Assembly (NCBI RefSeq): GCF_001429765.1
Contig: NZ_LMJB01000009.1
Coordinates: forward strand, 357,128 to 421,127
Length of the DNA stretch: 64,000 nucleotides
Direction of reading: 5' to 3'
Origin: Flavobacterium sp. Root901
Lineage (GTDB): Bacteria; Bacteroidota; Bacteroidia; Flavobacteriales; Flavobacteriaceae
Below are positions 53,294 through 60,947 of this stretch, piece after piece. The notes below the pieces were generated by a model that made no database searches, had not been told where the DNA came from, and saw only the letters and a program-made list of their open reading frames with translations. The stretch's first letter is position 1. Every line of letters starts with the position of its first letter. Made by a program: the position numbers and the translations under genes.

Positions 53294-53797
53294 ATGGAAT
53301 TCAAAGAAGCAAAAAATAAGTTTGTACAAACCTGGGGAGCTTTAGGTTCTCAATGGGGAATTAATAAAACCATGGCACAGATCCACGCTTTATTAATGAT
53401 CTCAAACGAAGCTGTTTCAATGGAAGACATTATGGAGGAATTACAAATTTCAAGAGGAAATGCCAGCATGAATTTGCGTGCATTGATGGACTGGGGAATT
53501 GTATATAAAGAGTACAAAGCCGGAGAAAGAAGAGAATTTTTTACTGCTGAAAAAGATCTGGATGAATTGGCTGTGAAAATTGCCAGAGAAAGAAGTAAAA
53601 GAGAAATTAAACCTGCGCTTAAAATCTTAAAAGAGGTTTCGACAATTGAAGCGAAAGATTCTGCAGAACAAAAACATTTTGTAGATCAGACTTCTAAATT
53701 GTATGATTTTGTTTTAAAAGCTGACAACATGTTAGATAAAATGACGGAATTTAATGAAAACTGGTTAGGTCGTCTGGTTCTCAAAATCATGAAATAA
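53294..53797 (+). CDS. GbsR/MarR family transcriptional regulator
   Basis: 167 aa. A winged helix-turn-helix (about 25-90; MAQIHALLMISNEAVSMEDI, ELQISRGNASMNLRALMDWG, RREFFTAEKD) is followed by long dimerisation helices. The ALGSQWGINKTMAQIHALL opening is characteristic of the GbsR branch, named after a choline-sensing repressor in Bacillus. The paired operators suggest it controls itself and the membrane-protein genes downstream. The ligand is unknown. Confidence 0.9.
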   Translation: MEFKEAKNKFVQTWGALGSQWGINKTMAQIHALLMISNEAVSMEDIMEELQISRGNASMNLRALMDWGIVYKEYKAGERREFFTAEKDLDELAVKIARERSKREIKPALKILKEVSTIEAKDSAEQKHFVDQTSKLYDFVLKADNMLDKMTEFNENWLGRLVLKIMK

Positions 53798-53810
53798 AAA
53801 AATTTAATTA

Positions 53811-53836
53811 AAACTTTCATTTTTTTCTGAAAGTTT
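53811..53836. promoter_or_regulatory. Operator 2: the same inverted repeat before the membrane-protein operon
   Basis: AAACTTTCA (53811-53819), 8 bases, TGAAAGTTT (53828-53836). Arms and spacing are identical to operator 1; only the spacer differs. It ends 16 bases before the ATG at 53853. I see no good TAnnTTTG between it and the gene, so the operon may also be reached by read-through from the regulator gene. Confidence 0.75.
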
Positions 53837-53852
53837 AAAACAATTAATAATT

Positions 53853-54134
53853 ATGAAAACAACTTTCAAGATAATAGAAATAATCAATGTCTGTGCATTA
53901 ATATTTTTACTGGGAGGTGCTTACGGAATAGCATTTACGGGAGCTTTACAGGTTTTAGCTGCTGTTTTATTTCTAATATTATTTCCAAAAAACAAGTTCA
54001 TCTATATTTATTTTTCTTTGGTAATTACTTTCTTCTTGATCTGGAATGGGAAATTCACTTGGTTATTCCTTCTACCCATTTCATTAATATTCTTCCTCAC
54101 GTTTATAATCTATAATCAAAAAAAGAAGCTATGA
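53853..54134 (+). CDS. Small membrane protein of unknown function (GbsR-linked)
   Basis: 93 aa with three hydrophobic segments (about 10-27, 29-44, 48-85) and a lysine-rich end (YNQKKKL). No family recognised. The next gene's ATG overlaps its stop by 4 bases (ATGA), so the two are translationally coupled. It is the first gene after operator 2. Confidence 0.75.
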   Translation: MKTTFKIIEIINVCALIFLLGGAYGIAFTGALQVLAAVLFLILFPKNKFIYIYFSLVITFFLIWNGKFTWLFLLPISLIFFLTFIIYNQKKKL

Positions 54135-54490
54135 ACCTCAACATCATTGGGTATTTTATTTACCTCAGCGTTACTATTCTAATTATTTTAAAAGTTGGAA
54201 AAATATGCTATCAAAACGGAAATATTTATGTTGCCAACCTAATTCCTGATCATGCTGACCTTTGTCAAAAAATCAATCAGATCTTACTTTTGGCTTACTA
54301 TCTTCTAAATATTGGATATTGCGCAATGACTTTAATTTCCTGGCAGAAAATTATTTCGTCAACTCAACTCATTGAAACTATTTGTATAAAAGCAGCTGTC
54401 ATCATTTTTATTATTTCACTTTTACATTATCTCAACATTTTAATTATAACTAAGTACATTCAAAAATTAATTCACAACAACAAAAACTAA
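54131..54490 (+). CDS. Membrane protein of unknown function, paralogue of the next gene
   Basis: 119 aa with three hydrophobic segments (about 5-25, 50-75, 88-110). It shares with the following protein the pattern IGY-IYL at the start, NG-I around residue 30, Q/N-x6 before YYLLNIG, and a hydrophobic end, which indicates a duplication. The interior between helices one and two is polar (LIPDHADLCQKINQI). No family known to me. Overlaps the previous gene by 4 bases and precedes the next by 5. Confidence 0.75.
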   Translation: MNLNIIGYFIYLSVTILIILKVGKICYQNGNIYVANLIPDHADLCQKINQILLLAYYLLNIGYCAMTLISWQKIISSTQLIETICIKAAVIIFIISLLHYLNILIITKYIQKLIHNNKN

Positions 54491-54495
54491 ATATT

Positions 54496-54885
54496 ATGGA
54501 AACTACAAAAATCTTAATTGGATACAGTATCTATTTACCAATTGCTTTATTTTTAACTTATTACGTTTCTAAAACACTTTTTAAAAATGGCAAAATATTC
54601 ATGTTAGACATTTTTAAAGGAAGAGAAGATATTGCTCAGGCAACCAACAAACTTTTTGAAACAGGATTCTATCTTTTAAATATTGGTTTTGCCTTAATGA
54701 TTTTGGAATTACAACTCAACAACGACAGTTATCAGGAATTGATCGAAAGATTGAGCTACAAAATTGGCGGATTTGCAATTTATTTGGGAATAATGTTATT
54801 CTTTAATTTGTATTTTTTCTTTAGAGGAAAAAGAAAAGCTAAAGAAAGCAGAATTGTGGAAGAACGTTTAGTCTTTAAAGCTTAA
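54496..54885 (+). CDS. Membrane protein of unknown function, paralogue of the previous gene
   Basis: 129 aa with three hydrophobic segments (about 7-27, 55-74, 93-111) and a basic C-terminal tail (RGKRKAKESRIVEERL). It aligns with the preceding protein along its whole length (IGYSIYL, KNGKIFMLDIFKG, FYLLNIGFALMIL). The arrangement of two diverged paralogues plus a 93-aa membrane protein under a GbsR-type operator suggests a hetero-oligomeric membrane complex, which is inference. Confidence 0.75.
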   Translation: METTKILIGYSIYLPIALFLTYYVSKTLFKNGKIFMLDIFKGREDIAQATNKLFETGFYLLNIGFALMILELQLNNDSYQELIERLSYKIGGFAIYLGIMLFFNLYFFFRGKRKAKESRIVEERLVFKA

Positions 54886-54898
54886 AAATCAAAAAAAT

Positions 54899-54992
54899 GT
54901 TTGCCACGAATTCCACAAATTCCCACAAATTAATTTTTAATAATCTATTCTAAGTAAAAAAATTAGCGGAATTTGTGCAATTCGTGGCAAAC
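54899..54992. repeat. Intergenic inverted repeat, GCCACGAATT family
   Basis: Arms of 25 bases (54899-54923 and 54968-54992) are reverse complements at 24 of 25 positions. Core GTTTGCCACGAATT. It fills the gap between the membrane-protein operon and the TIGR01777 gene. Same family as 48653-48733. Confidence 0.8.
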
Positions 54993-55005
54993 AAAAACAA
55001 CAAAA

Positions 55006-55911
55006 ATGAGCAAACTTATTATAGCAGCGGGAACCGGATTTTCAGGACAGGTTTTAGTCAGTCATTTCAAAAATAAATTTGAAGAAATTGTAATTCTGAC
55101 CCGGGGAAAATCGCAGACAATTGACGGAACTAAACATGTAAACTGGAACGCCAAAACATTTTCCGGCTGGGAAAACGAATTAGAAAATGCCACCGTTCTA
55201 ATAAACCTTGCCGGAAAATCTGTGGATTGCCGATATACCCAAAATAACAAACGAGAAATCTTATTGTCCAGAATTGAAAGCACAAAAATTTTAAATAAAG
55301 CGGTTTTAAATTGCAAAAATCCGCCGAAGCATTGGCTGAATTCTTCAACGGCAACTATCTACAGATTTTCATTAGACAAAGAAATGGATGAAGCTGATGG
55401 TGAAATTGGAAATGATTTTTCTATGAATGTTGCCCAATCGTGGGAAAAAGCCTTTTTTAAAACCGAAACGCCAAATACTTTAAAAACCGCTTTGCGAACT
55501 TCTATTGTATTAGGAAAAAATGGCGGAGCTTTTATTCCGTTAAAAACTTTGGCAAAAATTGGTTTTGGTGGAAAACAAGGAATAGGAAATCAGTTTGTAA
55601 GCTGGATTCACCAAGAAGATTTCGCTCGTGCAGTTGATTTTATTCTTGAAAAGGAATTGACTGGAAAAATAAATATTGTTTCTCCAAAACCGATTCAGAA
55701 TGTTGATTTTATGAAGAAACTTCGAAAAGCGGTTGGTTTTCCGTTTGGAATTCCATTAAACAAAACACTTCTAGAAATTGGATCTTTTTTGATTCGAACT
55801 GAAACGGAATTGGTTTTGAAAAGCAGAAATGTTGTTCCGAAACGGCTTTTGGATAATGGGTTTGAGTTTAAGTTTGGGGATGTTGATGGGGCATTTGAGG
55901 ATTTAGTGTAA
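55006..55911 (+). CDS. TIGR01777 family NAD(P)-dependent oxidoreductase
   Basis: 301 aa from the ATG at 55006; an upstream start at 54973 would lie in the repeat and adds unrelated residues. The extended-SDR Rossmann motif is GTGFSGQVLV (about 8-17), followed by LINLAGKSVDCRYT (about 66-79), SSTATIYR and VSWIHQEDFARAV. The family (YfcH/SulA-like) has no firm substrate. It is commonly next to an SRPBCC gene in flavobacteria, as here. Confidence 0.88.
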   Translation: MSKLIIAAGTGFSGQVLVSHFKNKFEEIVILTRGKSQTIDGTKHVNWNAKTFSGWENELENATVLINLAGKSVDCRYTQNNKREILLSRIESTKILNKAVLNCKNPPKHWLNSSTATIYRFSLDKEMDEADGEIGNDFSMNVAQSWEKAFFKTETPNTLKTALRTSIVLGKNGGAFIPLKTLAKIGFGGKQGIGNQFVSWIHQEDFARAVDFILEKELTGKINIVSPKPIQNVDFMKKLRKAVGFPFGIPLNKTLLEIGSFLIRTETELVLKSRNVVPKRLLDNGFEFKFGDVDGAFEDLV

Positions 55912-55929
55912 AATCTTCAGTCCTGTTTC

Positions 55930-56032
55930 TGTCCTTCTGAGCGAAGTCGAAGAATACGAAAGAAACTCTACAAAGATTAGCAATTAGTTTATGGAGCTAC
56001 TTGTGTGTTCTTCGACTTCGCTCAGAAAGACA
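55930..56032. repeat. Intergenic inverted repeat, GAGCGAAGTCGAAG family
   Basis: Arms of 25 bases (55930-55954 and 56008-56032) match as reverse complements at 24 of 25 positions; core TTCTGAGCGAAGTCGAAGAA. It lies between the TIGR01777 and SRPBCC genes. Confidence 0.8.
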
Positions 56033-56072
56033 AAAATGCAGAAATTTAATAAAATTTGAAACCGATTAAATA

Positions 56073-56528
56073 ATGACCACCATTCAACTTACAACTAAAA
56101 TAAAAGCTCCATTAAAAACTGTTTTTGATGCTTCAAGAAATATTGATGTTCACCAACAATCTGCCAGTAAATCAAAAGAAAAAGCAATTGACGGAATAAC
56201 TTCCGGATTAATTAATTTAAATGAAACGGTAACCTGGCGCGGGAAACATTTTGGTTTTTATCTCAAACACAAAAGCAGAATTACAGCCATGACTTTTTAC
56301 GATTATTTTGTAGATGAAATGCAAAAAGGAAATTTTAAATCTTTTAAACATGAACATTTTTTTGAGGAAGAAAATGGTTTTACAATTATGAGAGATAAAT
56401 TACAGTATGAAACACCTTTCGGAATTTTTGGGAAATTATTTGATGTTTTGTTTTTGAAAAGGCATTTGATTCATTTTCTTTTGGAAAGAAATAAGATTTT
56501 AAAAGAGGTTTCGGAAAACGCTAACTAA
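56073..56528 (+). CDS. SRPBCC superfamily protein
   Basis: 151 aa. The helix-grip fold is indicated by the N-terminal strand TIQLTTKIKAPLKTVFDASR, the central LNETVTWRGKHFGFYLKHKS and the long C-terminal helix (FLKRHLIHFLLERNKILKEV). Members bind hydrophobic ligands; some are mislabelled cell-division inhibitors. Its neighbour is the TIGR01777 oxidoreductase, which suggests a shared lipophilic substrate (inference). Confidence 0.82.
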   Translation: MTTIQLTTKIKAPLKTVFDASRNIDVHQQSASKSKEKAIDGITSGLINLNETVTWRGKHFGFYLKHKSRITAMTFYDYFVDEMQKGNFKSFKHEHFFEEENGFTIMRDKLQYETPFGIFGKLFDVLFLKRHLIHFLLERNKILKEVSENAN

Positions 56529-56548
56529 GTTTTTCTCTCAATTTTTGC

Positions 56549-56643
56549 CATTTCGACGAAGGAGAAATCTCCGCGACAATATTCCTCAAAAATTGGAAAT
56601 ACTTTGCAGAGTTTCTTGCGGAGATTTCTCCTTCGTCGAAATG
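56549..56643. repeat. Intergenic inverted repeat, GACGAAGGAGAAATCTCC family
   Basis: Two 26-base arms (56549-56574 and 56618-56643) are perfect reverse complements separated by 43 bases. Core GACGAAGGAGAAATCTCCGC. It follows the SRPBCC gene. Confidence 0.85.
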
Positions 56644-56731
56644 ACAAGATTGCGTATTTTGGAATAAATCTTCTCGCTTTTCGGTTTGCGTGAGGGATAG
56701 GAGCCAGCTACCGAAGTAGCGCGGATAGCCC

Positions 56732-56796
56732 GACCGCGTTGCGATAAGCGGGCGAATAAGCGCAAAGTATTTTTGCCCGCTTATCGCAACGCGGTC
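56732..56796. repeat. GC-rich inverted repeat overlapping the 3' end of the UbiA-like gene
   Basis: Two 22-base arms (56732-56753 and 56775-56796) are perfect reverse complements with a 21-base loop. Core GACCGCGTTGCGATAAGCGG, much richer in GC than the surroundings. The right arm contains the stop codon (56781-56783) and the last codons of the convergent UbiA-like gene. Confidence 0.85.
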
Positions 56797-57620
56797 ACGC
56801 CCAACATATTATTCTCAAAAATAAATAACATCAGCCACCAAAAAACAGGTACTGCTTCTACAAAAAATGAAGTATAATATTTTGAGCGGTTGGGATTGGC
56901 AAAATATATAAATCCCATTAGTACCATAACCATGATCAGATTTATAACAAGATCATGAAAACTAAAGGATAATATCCCCACAATCCAAAACGGAATTAAA
57001 AGTAAAAATCCCAAAAGCTTTGTATTTTTAACGCCTATAGTTTGCGGAACGGTTTTTAAATGCGGATCATCATTGGCCAGATCAATTATTTCAAAAACCA
57101 AAATCAGGACAAAAACTAAAACAAAACGCTGAATGCTTCTTATAAAAAAGTCTGCTGTAAAAGGAACTTCGGCATTAATTAAAGGCAATATCAGAGTCGC
57201 TCCTACCCAGCAAAGTGTTACGATATAAATTTTTACTCCCGCCCAGTTTCGGGCATTTTTTCTGTTTGGAAAAAAAGGAAGCGTATAAAGTGCTGTTATT
57301 AAAAATATTCCAACCGAAACAATTTGGGTAATCCGCTTTAGATGGAAAAAATAATAGCCGACTAAAATCACCGAAATAAAACTCAAAACAGCGATAATTT
57401 TGAGCTGATTGCCAATTGGATTTTTCTTAACGCGAACCAACGCATCATATTTTACAAAATTATATCCTACAATTGTTCCAAAAAAAACAAACAAAGCCAT
57501 TGTCTCATCATATTGAATATGAAAAAAATAAAATGTGATGTGTACCAAGGCATAACTCGATAAAGCCACGTGAATACTGCTGTTTATATAAAAATCGAAT
57601 ATTTGTTTTAAAAGTTTCAT
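56781..57620 (-). CDS. UbiA-family prenyltransferase-like membrane protein
   Basis: 279 aa with about eight hydrophobic segments. The two UbiA metal-diphosphate motifs are present as Asn54-x3-Asp59-type NFVKYD and DxxxD at 180-184 (DLANDD), followed by VPQTIGVKNTK, as in UbiA/MenA-like enzymes. It should transfer a prenyl group to an aromatic or lipid acceptor in the inner membrane; the substrate is unknown. The last six residues (GVTALR) and the stop come from an intergenic repeat arm, so the natural C-terminus was changed or is variable. Confidence 0.8.
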   Translation of the reverse strand: MKLLKQIFDFYINSSIHVALSSYALVHITFYFFHIQYDETMALFVFFGTIVGYNFVKYDALVRVKKNPIGNQLKIIAVLSFISVILVGYYFFHLKRITQIVSVGIFLITALYTLPFFPNRKNARNWAGVKIYIVTLCWVGATLILPLINAEVPFTADFFIRSIQRFVLVFVLILVFEIIDLANDDPHLKTVPQTIGVKNTKLLGFLLLIPFWIVGILSFSFHDLVINLIMVMVLMGFIYFANPNRSKYYTSFFVEAVPVFWWLMLFIFENNMLGVTALR

Positions 57621-57716
57621 TCCTCAAATCTAATCAATTAGTAACAAATCAACTCTTTAGTTATAAAATTGATAAAAATTGAAGTTAAAAATACCCATTA
57701 AATTATTAATAATACT

Positions 57717-57724
57717 TAATTTTG
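57717..57724 (+). promoter_or_regulatory. -7 box of gcvP
   Basis: TAATTTTG fits TAnnTTTG. It predicts a start near 57731 and a leader of about 87 bases. No TTTG about 20 bases upstream. Confidence 0.45.
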
Positions 57725-57740
57725 CGCCACAAAAAAACAA

Positions 57741-57792
57741 CACATTTACTTTTAAATGTGATTCGCTCCACAAATAAAGGGCAGATCACATT
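57741..57792 (+). promoter_or_regulatory. gcvP leader with two mutually exclusive hairpins
   Basis: CACATTTA (57741-57748) pairs with TAAATGTG (57753-57760) over a 4-base loop. AATGTGAT (57755-57762) can instead pair with ATCACATT (57785-57792). Both are perfect 8-bp helices and share AATGTG, so only one can form at a time. No T run follows. It does not look like the glycine riboswitch. Confidence 0.45.
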
Positions 57793-57817
57793 CATTTAAA
57801 AAATTAGATAGCTACAA

Positions 57818-60667
57818 ATGAGAACAGATGCTTTTGCTTTAAGACACATTGGCCCAAGAGAAACCGATCTTCCACACATGTTGAAGACTATTGGAGTTGA
57901 CTCGATTGAACAACTGGTTTATGAAACACTTCCAGATGATATTCGTCTAAAAGCACCTCTAAACTTAGATCCTGCGATGACAGAATACGAATTCGCAAAT
58001 CACATTCAGGAGTTAGGAAAGAAAAACAAAGTATTCAAATCGTATATTGGTTTGGGTTATCATCCAACTATCGTTCCGGCTCCAATTCAAAGAAACATTT
58101 TTGAAAATCCGGGATGGTATACTGCTTACACACCTTATCAGGCAGAAATTGCACAAGGCCGTCTGGAAGCCATTTTAAATTTTCAGACAACTGTTATCGA
58201 ATTAACTGGAATGGAAATCGCAAACGCTTCTTTATTAGATGAAGGAACTGCTGCTGCCGAGGCTATGGCGTTATTATTTGACGTTCGTACCCGCGATCAA
58301 AAGAAAAACAATACACACAAATTCTTCGTTTCTGAAGAAATTTTACCACAAACTTTATCGGTATTGCAAACACGTTCTACTCCCATCGGAATTGAATTGG
58401 TTATTGGAAACCACGAAAACTTTGATTTTTCAAATGAGTTTTTCGGAGCGATTTTACAATATCCTGGAAAATACGGTCAGGTAAACGATTACAGCGCTTT
58501 TGTTGCTAAAGCAAAAGAAAACGAAATCAAAGTGGCCTTTGCTGCCGATATTTTATCATTAGCAACTTTAACTTCTCCGGGAGAAATGGGAGCTGCGGTA
58601 GTAGTGGGAACAACACAGCGTTTTGGTGTACCAATGGGTTACGGCGGTCCTCACGCTGCATTTTTTGCTACTAAAGACGAATACAAACGTTCTATGCCGG
58701 GTCGTATCATTGGAGTTTCTATTGATGTAAATGGAAACCGCGCTTTACGTATGGCGTTAGGAACTCGCGAACAGCACATCAAACGTGAAAAAGCGACTTC
58801 TAATATTTGTACTGCTCAGGTTTTACTAGCAGTTATGGCCGGAATGTACGCGGTTTACCACGGACCAAAAGGTTTAAAATATATTGCAAACAAAGTTCAT
58901 GCATCTGCAGTTACTACTGCTGAAGCTTTAAATAAATTAGGCGTTTACCAAACCAACACAGCTTACTTTGATACTATTTTAGTAAAAGCAGATGCTCAAA
59001 AAGTAAAAGCTGCAGCGGAGAAAAACGAAGTAAACTTCTTCTATCCTGATGCCGACAGCGTTTCGATTTCATTCAATGAAACGACTTCAATTGCCGACAT
59101 CAACCAAATTATTGCCATTTTTGCTGAAGCTTTAGGAAAAGAAACTTTTACGGTTTCTGAATTAGCTACTGCAAGTCAATTACCGGCTTCATTAGAAAGA
59201 ACGTCTTCTTTCTTAACACATGATGTTTTCAACAACCATCATTCAGAAAGTCAGTTAATGCGTTACATCAAAAAATTAGAACGTAAAGATTTATCGTTGA
59301 ATCACTCGATGATTTCATTAGGTTCTTGTACGATGAAATTAAATGCGGCTTCTGAAATGCTTCCTTTATCAATGCCTAACTGGAACAGCATTCACCCGTT
59401 TGCACCAGTTGAGCAGGCAGAAGGTTATATTACAATGCTTAAAAAATTAGAGCAGCAATTAAATGTCATTACAGGTTTTGCCGGAACAACATTACAGCCA
59501 AACTCCGGAGCTCAGGGAGAATATGCTGGTTTAATGGCGATTCGTGCTTATCACCTTTCCAGAAATGAAGGTCACCGTAATGTATGTTTGATTCCTTCCT
59601 CTGCTCACGGAACAAATCCTGCTTCTGCAGCAATGGCCGGAATGAAAATAATCGTTACTAAAACAACTCCGGAAGGAAACATTGACGTAGAAGATTTAAG
59701 AGAAAAAGCAATTGAACACAAAGATGATTTATCTTGTTTAATGGTAACGTACCCTTCTACTCACGGAGTTTTCGAATCTTCTATTATTGAAATCACAAAA
59801 TTAATCCACGATAACGGCGGATTAGTCTATATGGACGGTGCAAACATGAACGCGCAGGTTGGATTAACAAATCCGGCCACAATTGGTGCCGACGTTTGTC
59901 ACTTGAACTTACACAAAACTTTCGCTATTCCTCATGGCGGCGGCGGACCTGGAGTTGGACCAATTTGTGTTAACGAAAAATTAGTTCCGTTCTTGCCAAC
60001 CAACCCAATCTTAAATGTTGGTGGTGAGCAGGCAATTACAGCTATTTCATCTGCGCCTTACGGATCTGCTTTAGTTTGTTTAATCTCTTACGGTTACATC
60101 ACAATGATGGGTGCTGAAGGATTAAAAAGCGCTACAGAACACGCGATTTTGAATGCGAACTATATGAAAGCACGTTTTGAAGGTCACTACCCAATTCTTT
60201 ACACTGGAGAATGCGGAAGAGCGGCTCATGAAATGATTTTAGATTGTCGCGCATTTAAAGAAAACGGAATCGAAGTTGGTGATATTGCAAAACGTTTAAT
60301 GGATTACGGTTTCCACGCTCCAACGGTTTCTTTCCCTGTTGCCGGAACTTTAATGATTGAACCAACTGAATCTGAAGATTTATCAGAATTAGATCGTTTT
60401 TGTGATGCGCTTATCTCGATCAGAAAAGAGATTGAAGCTGCAACTGCTGACGATAAAAACAACGTATTGAAAAATGCACCTCACACTTTAGCAATGTTAA
60501 CTACAGACGCTTGGGATTTCCCTTACACAAGAGAAAAAGCAGCTTACCCTCTAGATTACATTGCTGAAAATAAATTCTGGCCATCTGTTCGTCGTGTAGA
60601 TGATGCTTACGGTGACAGAAATTTAATTTGCAGCTGTGCTCCTATTGAAGCTTACATGGAAAACTAA
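57818..60667 (+). CDS. gcvP: Glycine dehydrogenase (decarboxylating), P-protein of the glycine cleavage system
   Basis: 949 aa, the fused form with both halves (alpha and beta types) in one chain. It decarboxylates glycine with PLP and passes the aminomethyl group to lipoyl-H-protein. The PLP lysine is Lys700 in NLHKTFAIPHGGGGPG, and the glycine-rich loop following it is intact. The start MRTDAFALRHIGPRETDLPH is typical. gcvH and gcvT are not in the window. Confidence 0.97.
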   Translation: MRTDAFALRHIGPRETDLPHMLKTIGVDSIEQLVYETLPDDIRLKAPLNLDPAMTEYEFANHIQELGKKNKVFKSYIGLGYHPTIVPAPIQRNIFENPGWYTAYTPYQAEIAQGRLEAILNFQTTVIELTGMEIANASLLDEGTAAAEAMALLFDVRTRDQKKNNTHKFFVSEEILPQTLSVLQTRSTPIGIELVIGNHENFDFSNEFFGAILQYPGKYGQVNDYSAFVAKAKENEIKVAFAADILSLATLTSPGEMGAAVVVGTTQRFGVPMGYGGPHAAFFATKDEYKRSMPGRIIGVSIDVNGNRALRMALGTREQHIKREKATSNICTAQVLLAVMAGMYAVYHGPKGLKYIANKVHASAVTTAEALNKLGVYQTNTAYFDTILVKADAQKVKAAAEKNEVNFFYPDADSVSISFNETTSIADINQIIAIFAEALGKETFTVSELATASQLPASLERTSSFLTHDVFNNHHSESQLMRYIKKLERKDLSLNHSMISLGSCTMKLNAASEMLPLSMPNWNSIHPFAPVEQAEGYITMLKKLEQQLNVITGFAGTTLQPNSGAQGEYAGLMAIRAYHLSRNEGHRNVCLIPSSAHGTNPASAAMAGMKIIVTKTTPEGNIDVEDLREKAIEHKDDLSCLMVTYPSTHGVFESSIIEITKLIHDNGGLVYMDGANMNAQVGLTNPATIGADVCHLNLHKTFAIPHGGGGPGVGPICVNEKLVPFLPTNPILNVGGEQAITAISSAPYGSALVCLISYGYITMMGAEGLKSATEHAILNANYMKARFEGHYPILYTGECGRAAHEMILDCRAFKENGIEVGDIAKRLMDYGFHAPTVSFPVAGTLMIEPTESEDLSELDRFCDALISIRKEIEAATADDKNNVLKNAPHTLAMLTTDAWDFPYTREKAAYPLDYIAENKFWPSVRRVDDAYGDRNLICSCAPIEAYMEN

Positions 60668-60690
60668 AATTTAGTTTTTAAATTATATAA

Positions 60691-60730
60691 ATACCCCGAT
60701 CTGAAATATCAGAATCGGGGTATTTTTTTT
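60691..60730 (+). terminator. Intrinsic terminator after gcvP
   Basis: A 10-bp perfect stem (ATACCCCGAT at 60691-60700, ATCGGGGTAT at 60714-60723) with an inner CTGA/TCAG helix runs into T residues, 24 bases after the stop. Confidence 0.9.
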
Positions 60731-60947
60731 ATAAATCAAAATAAATCACAGTCTTTCTTAATAATGTTAGATCTATATCTCAAACGTTTGAAATCTCAGT
60801 TAAACGCAAAATTCATTAAAAAATATCCATTATTTAAAGGTTAAAAATTTCAATTTCACAATTATATGCGTGCATAGTATTTTTTATGATAGTTATCATG
60901 ATTTTATTTATACTTTAGCAATAAATTTATCGGATAATTAAGGAATA

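Noticed and set aside
54973..55005. Longer start for the TIGR01777 gene
   Set aside because: It begins in the arm of an inverted repeat; the Rossmann strand starts directly after the ATG at 55006.
57731..57817. Glycine riboswitch before gcvP
   Set aside because: None of the conserved glycine aptamer segments are visible and the leader is too short for even one aptamer.
58239..58484. 81-codon plus-strand frame within gcvP
   Set aside because: Out-of-frame shadow of a conserved gene.
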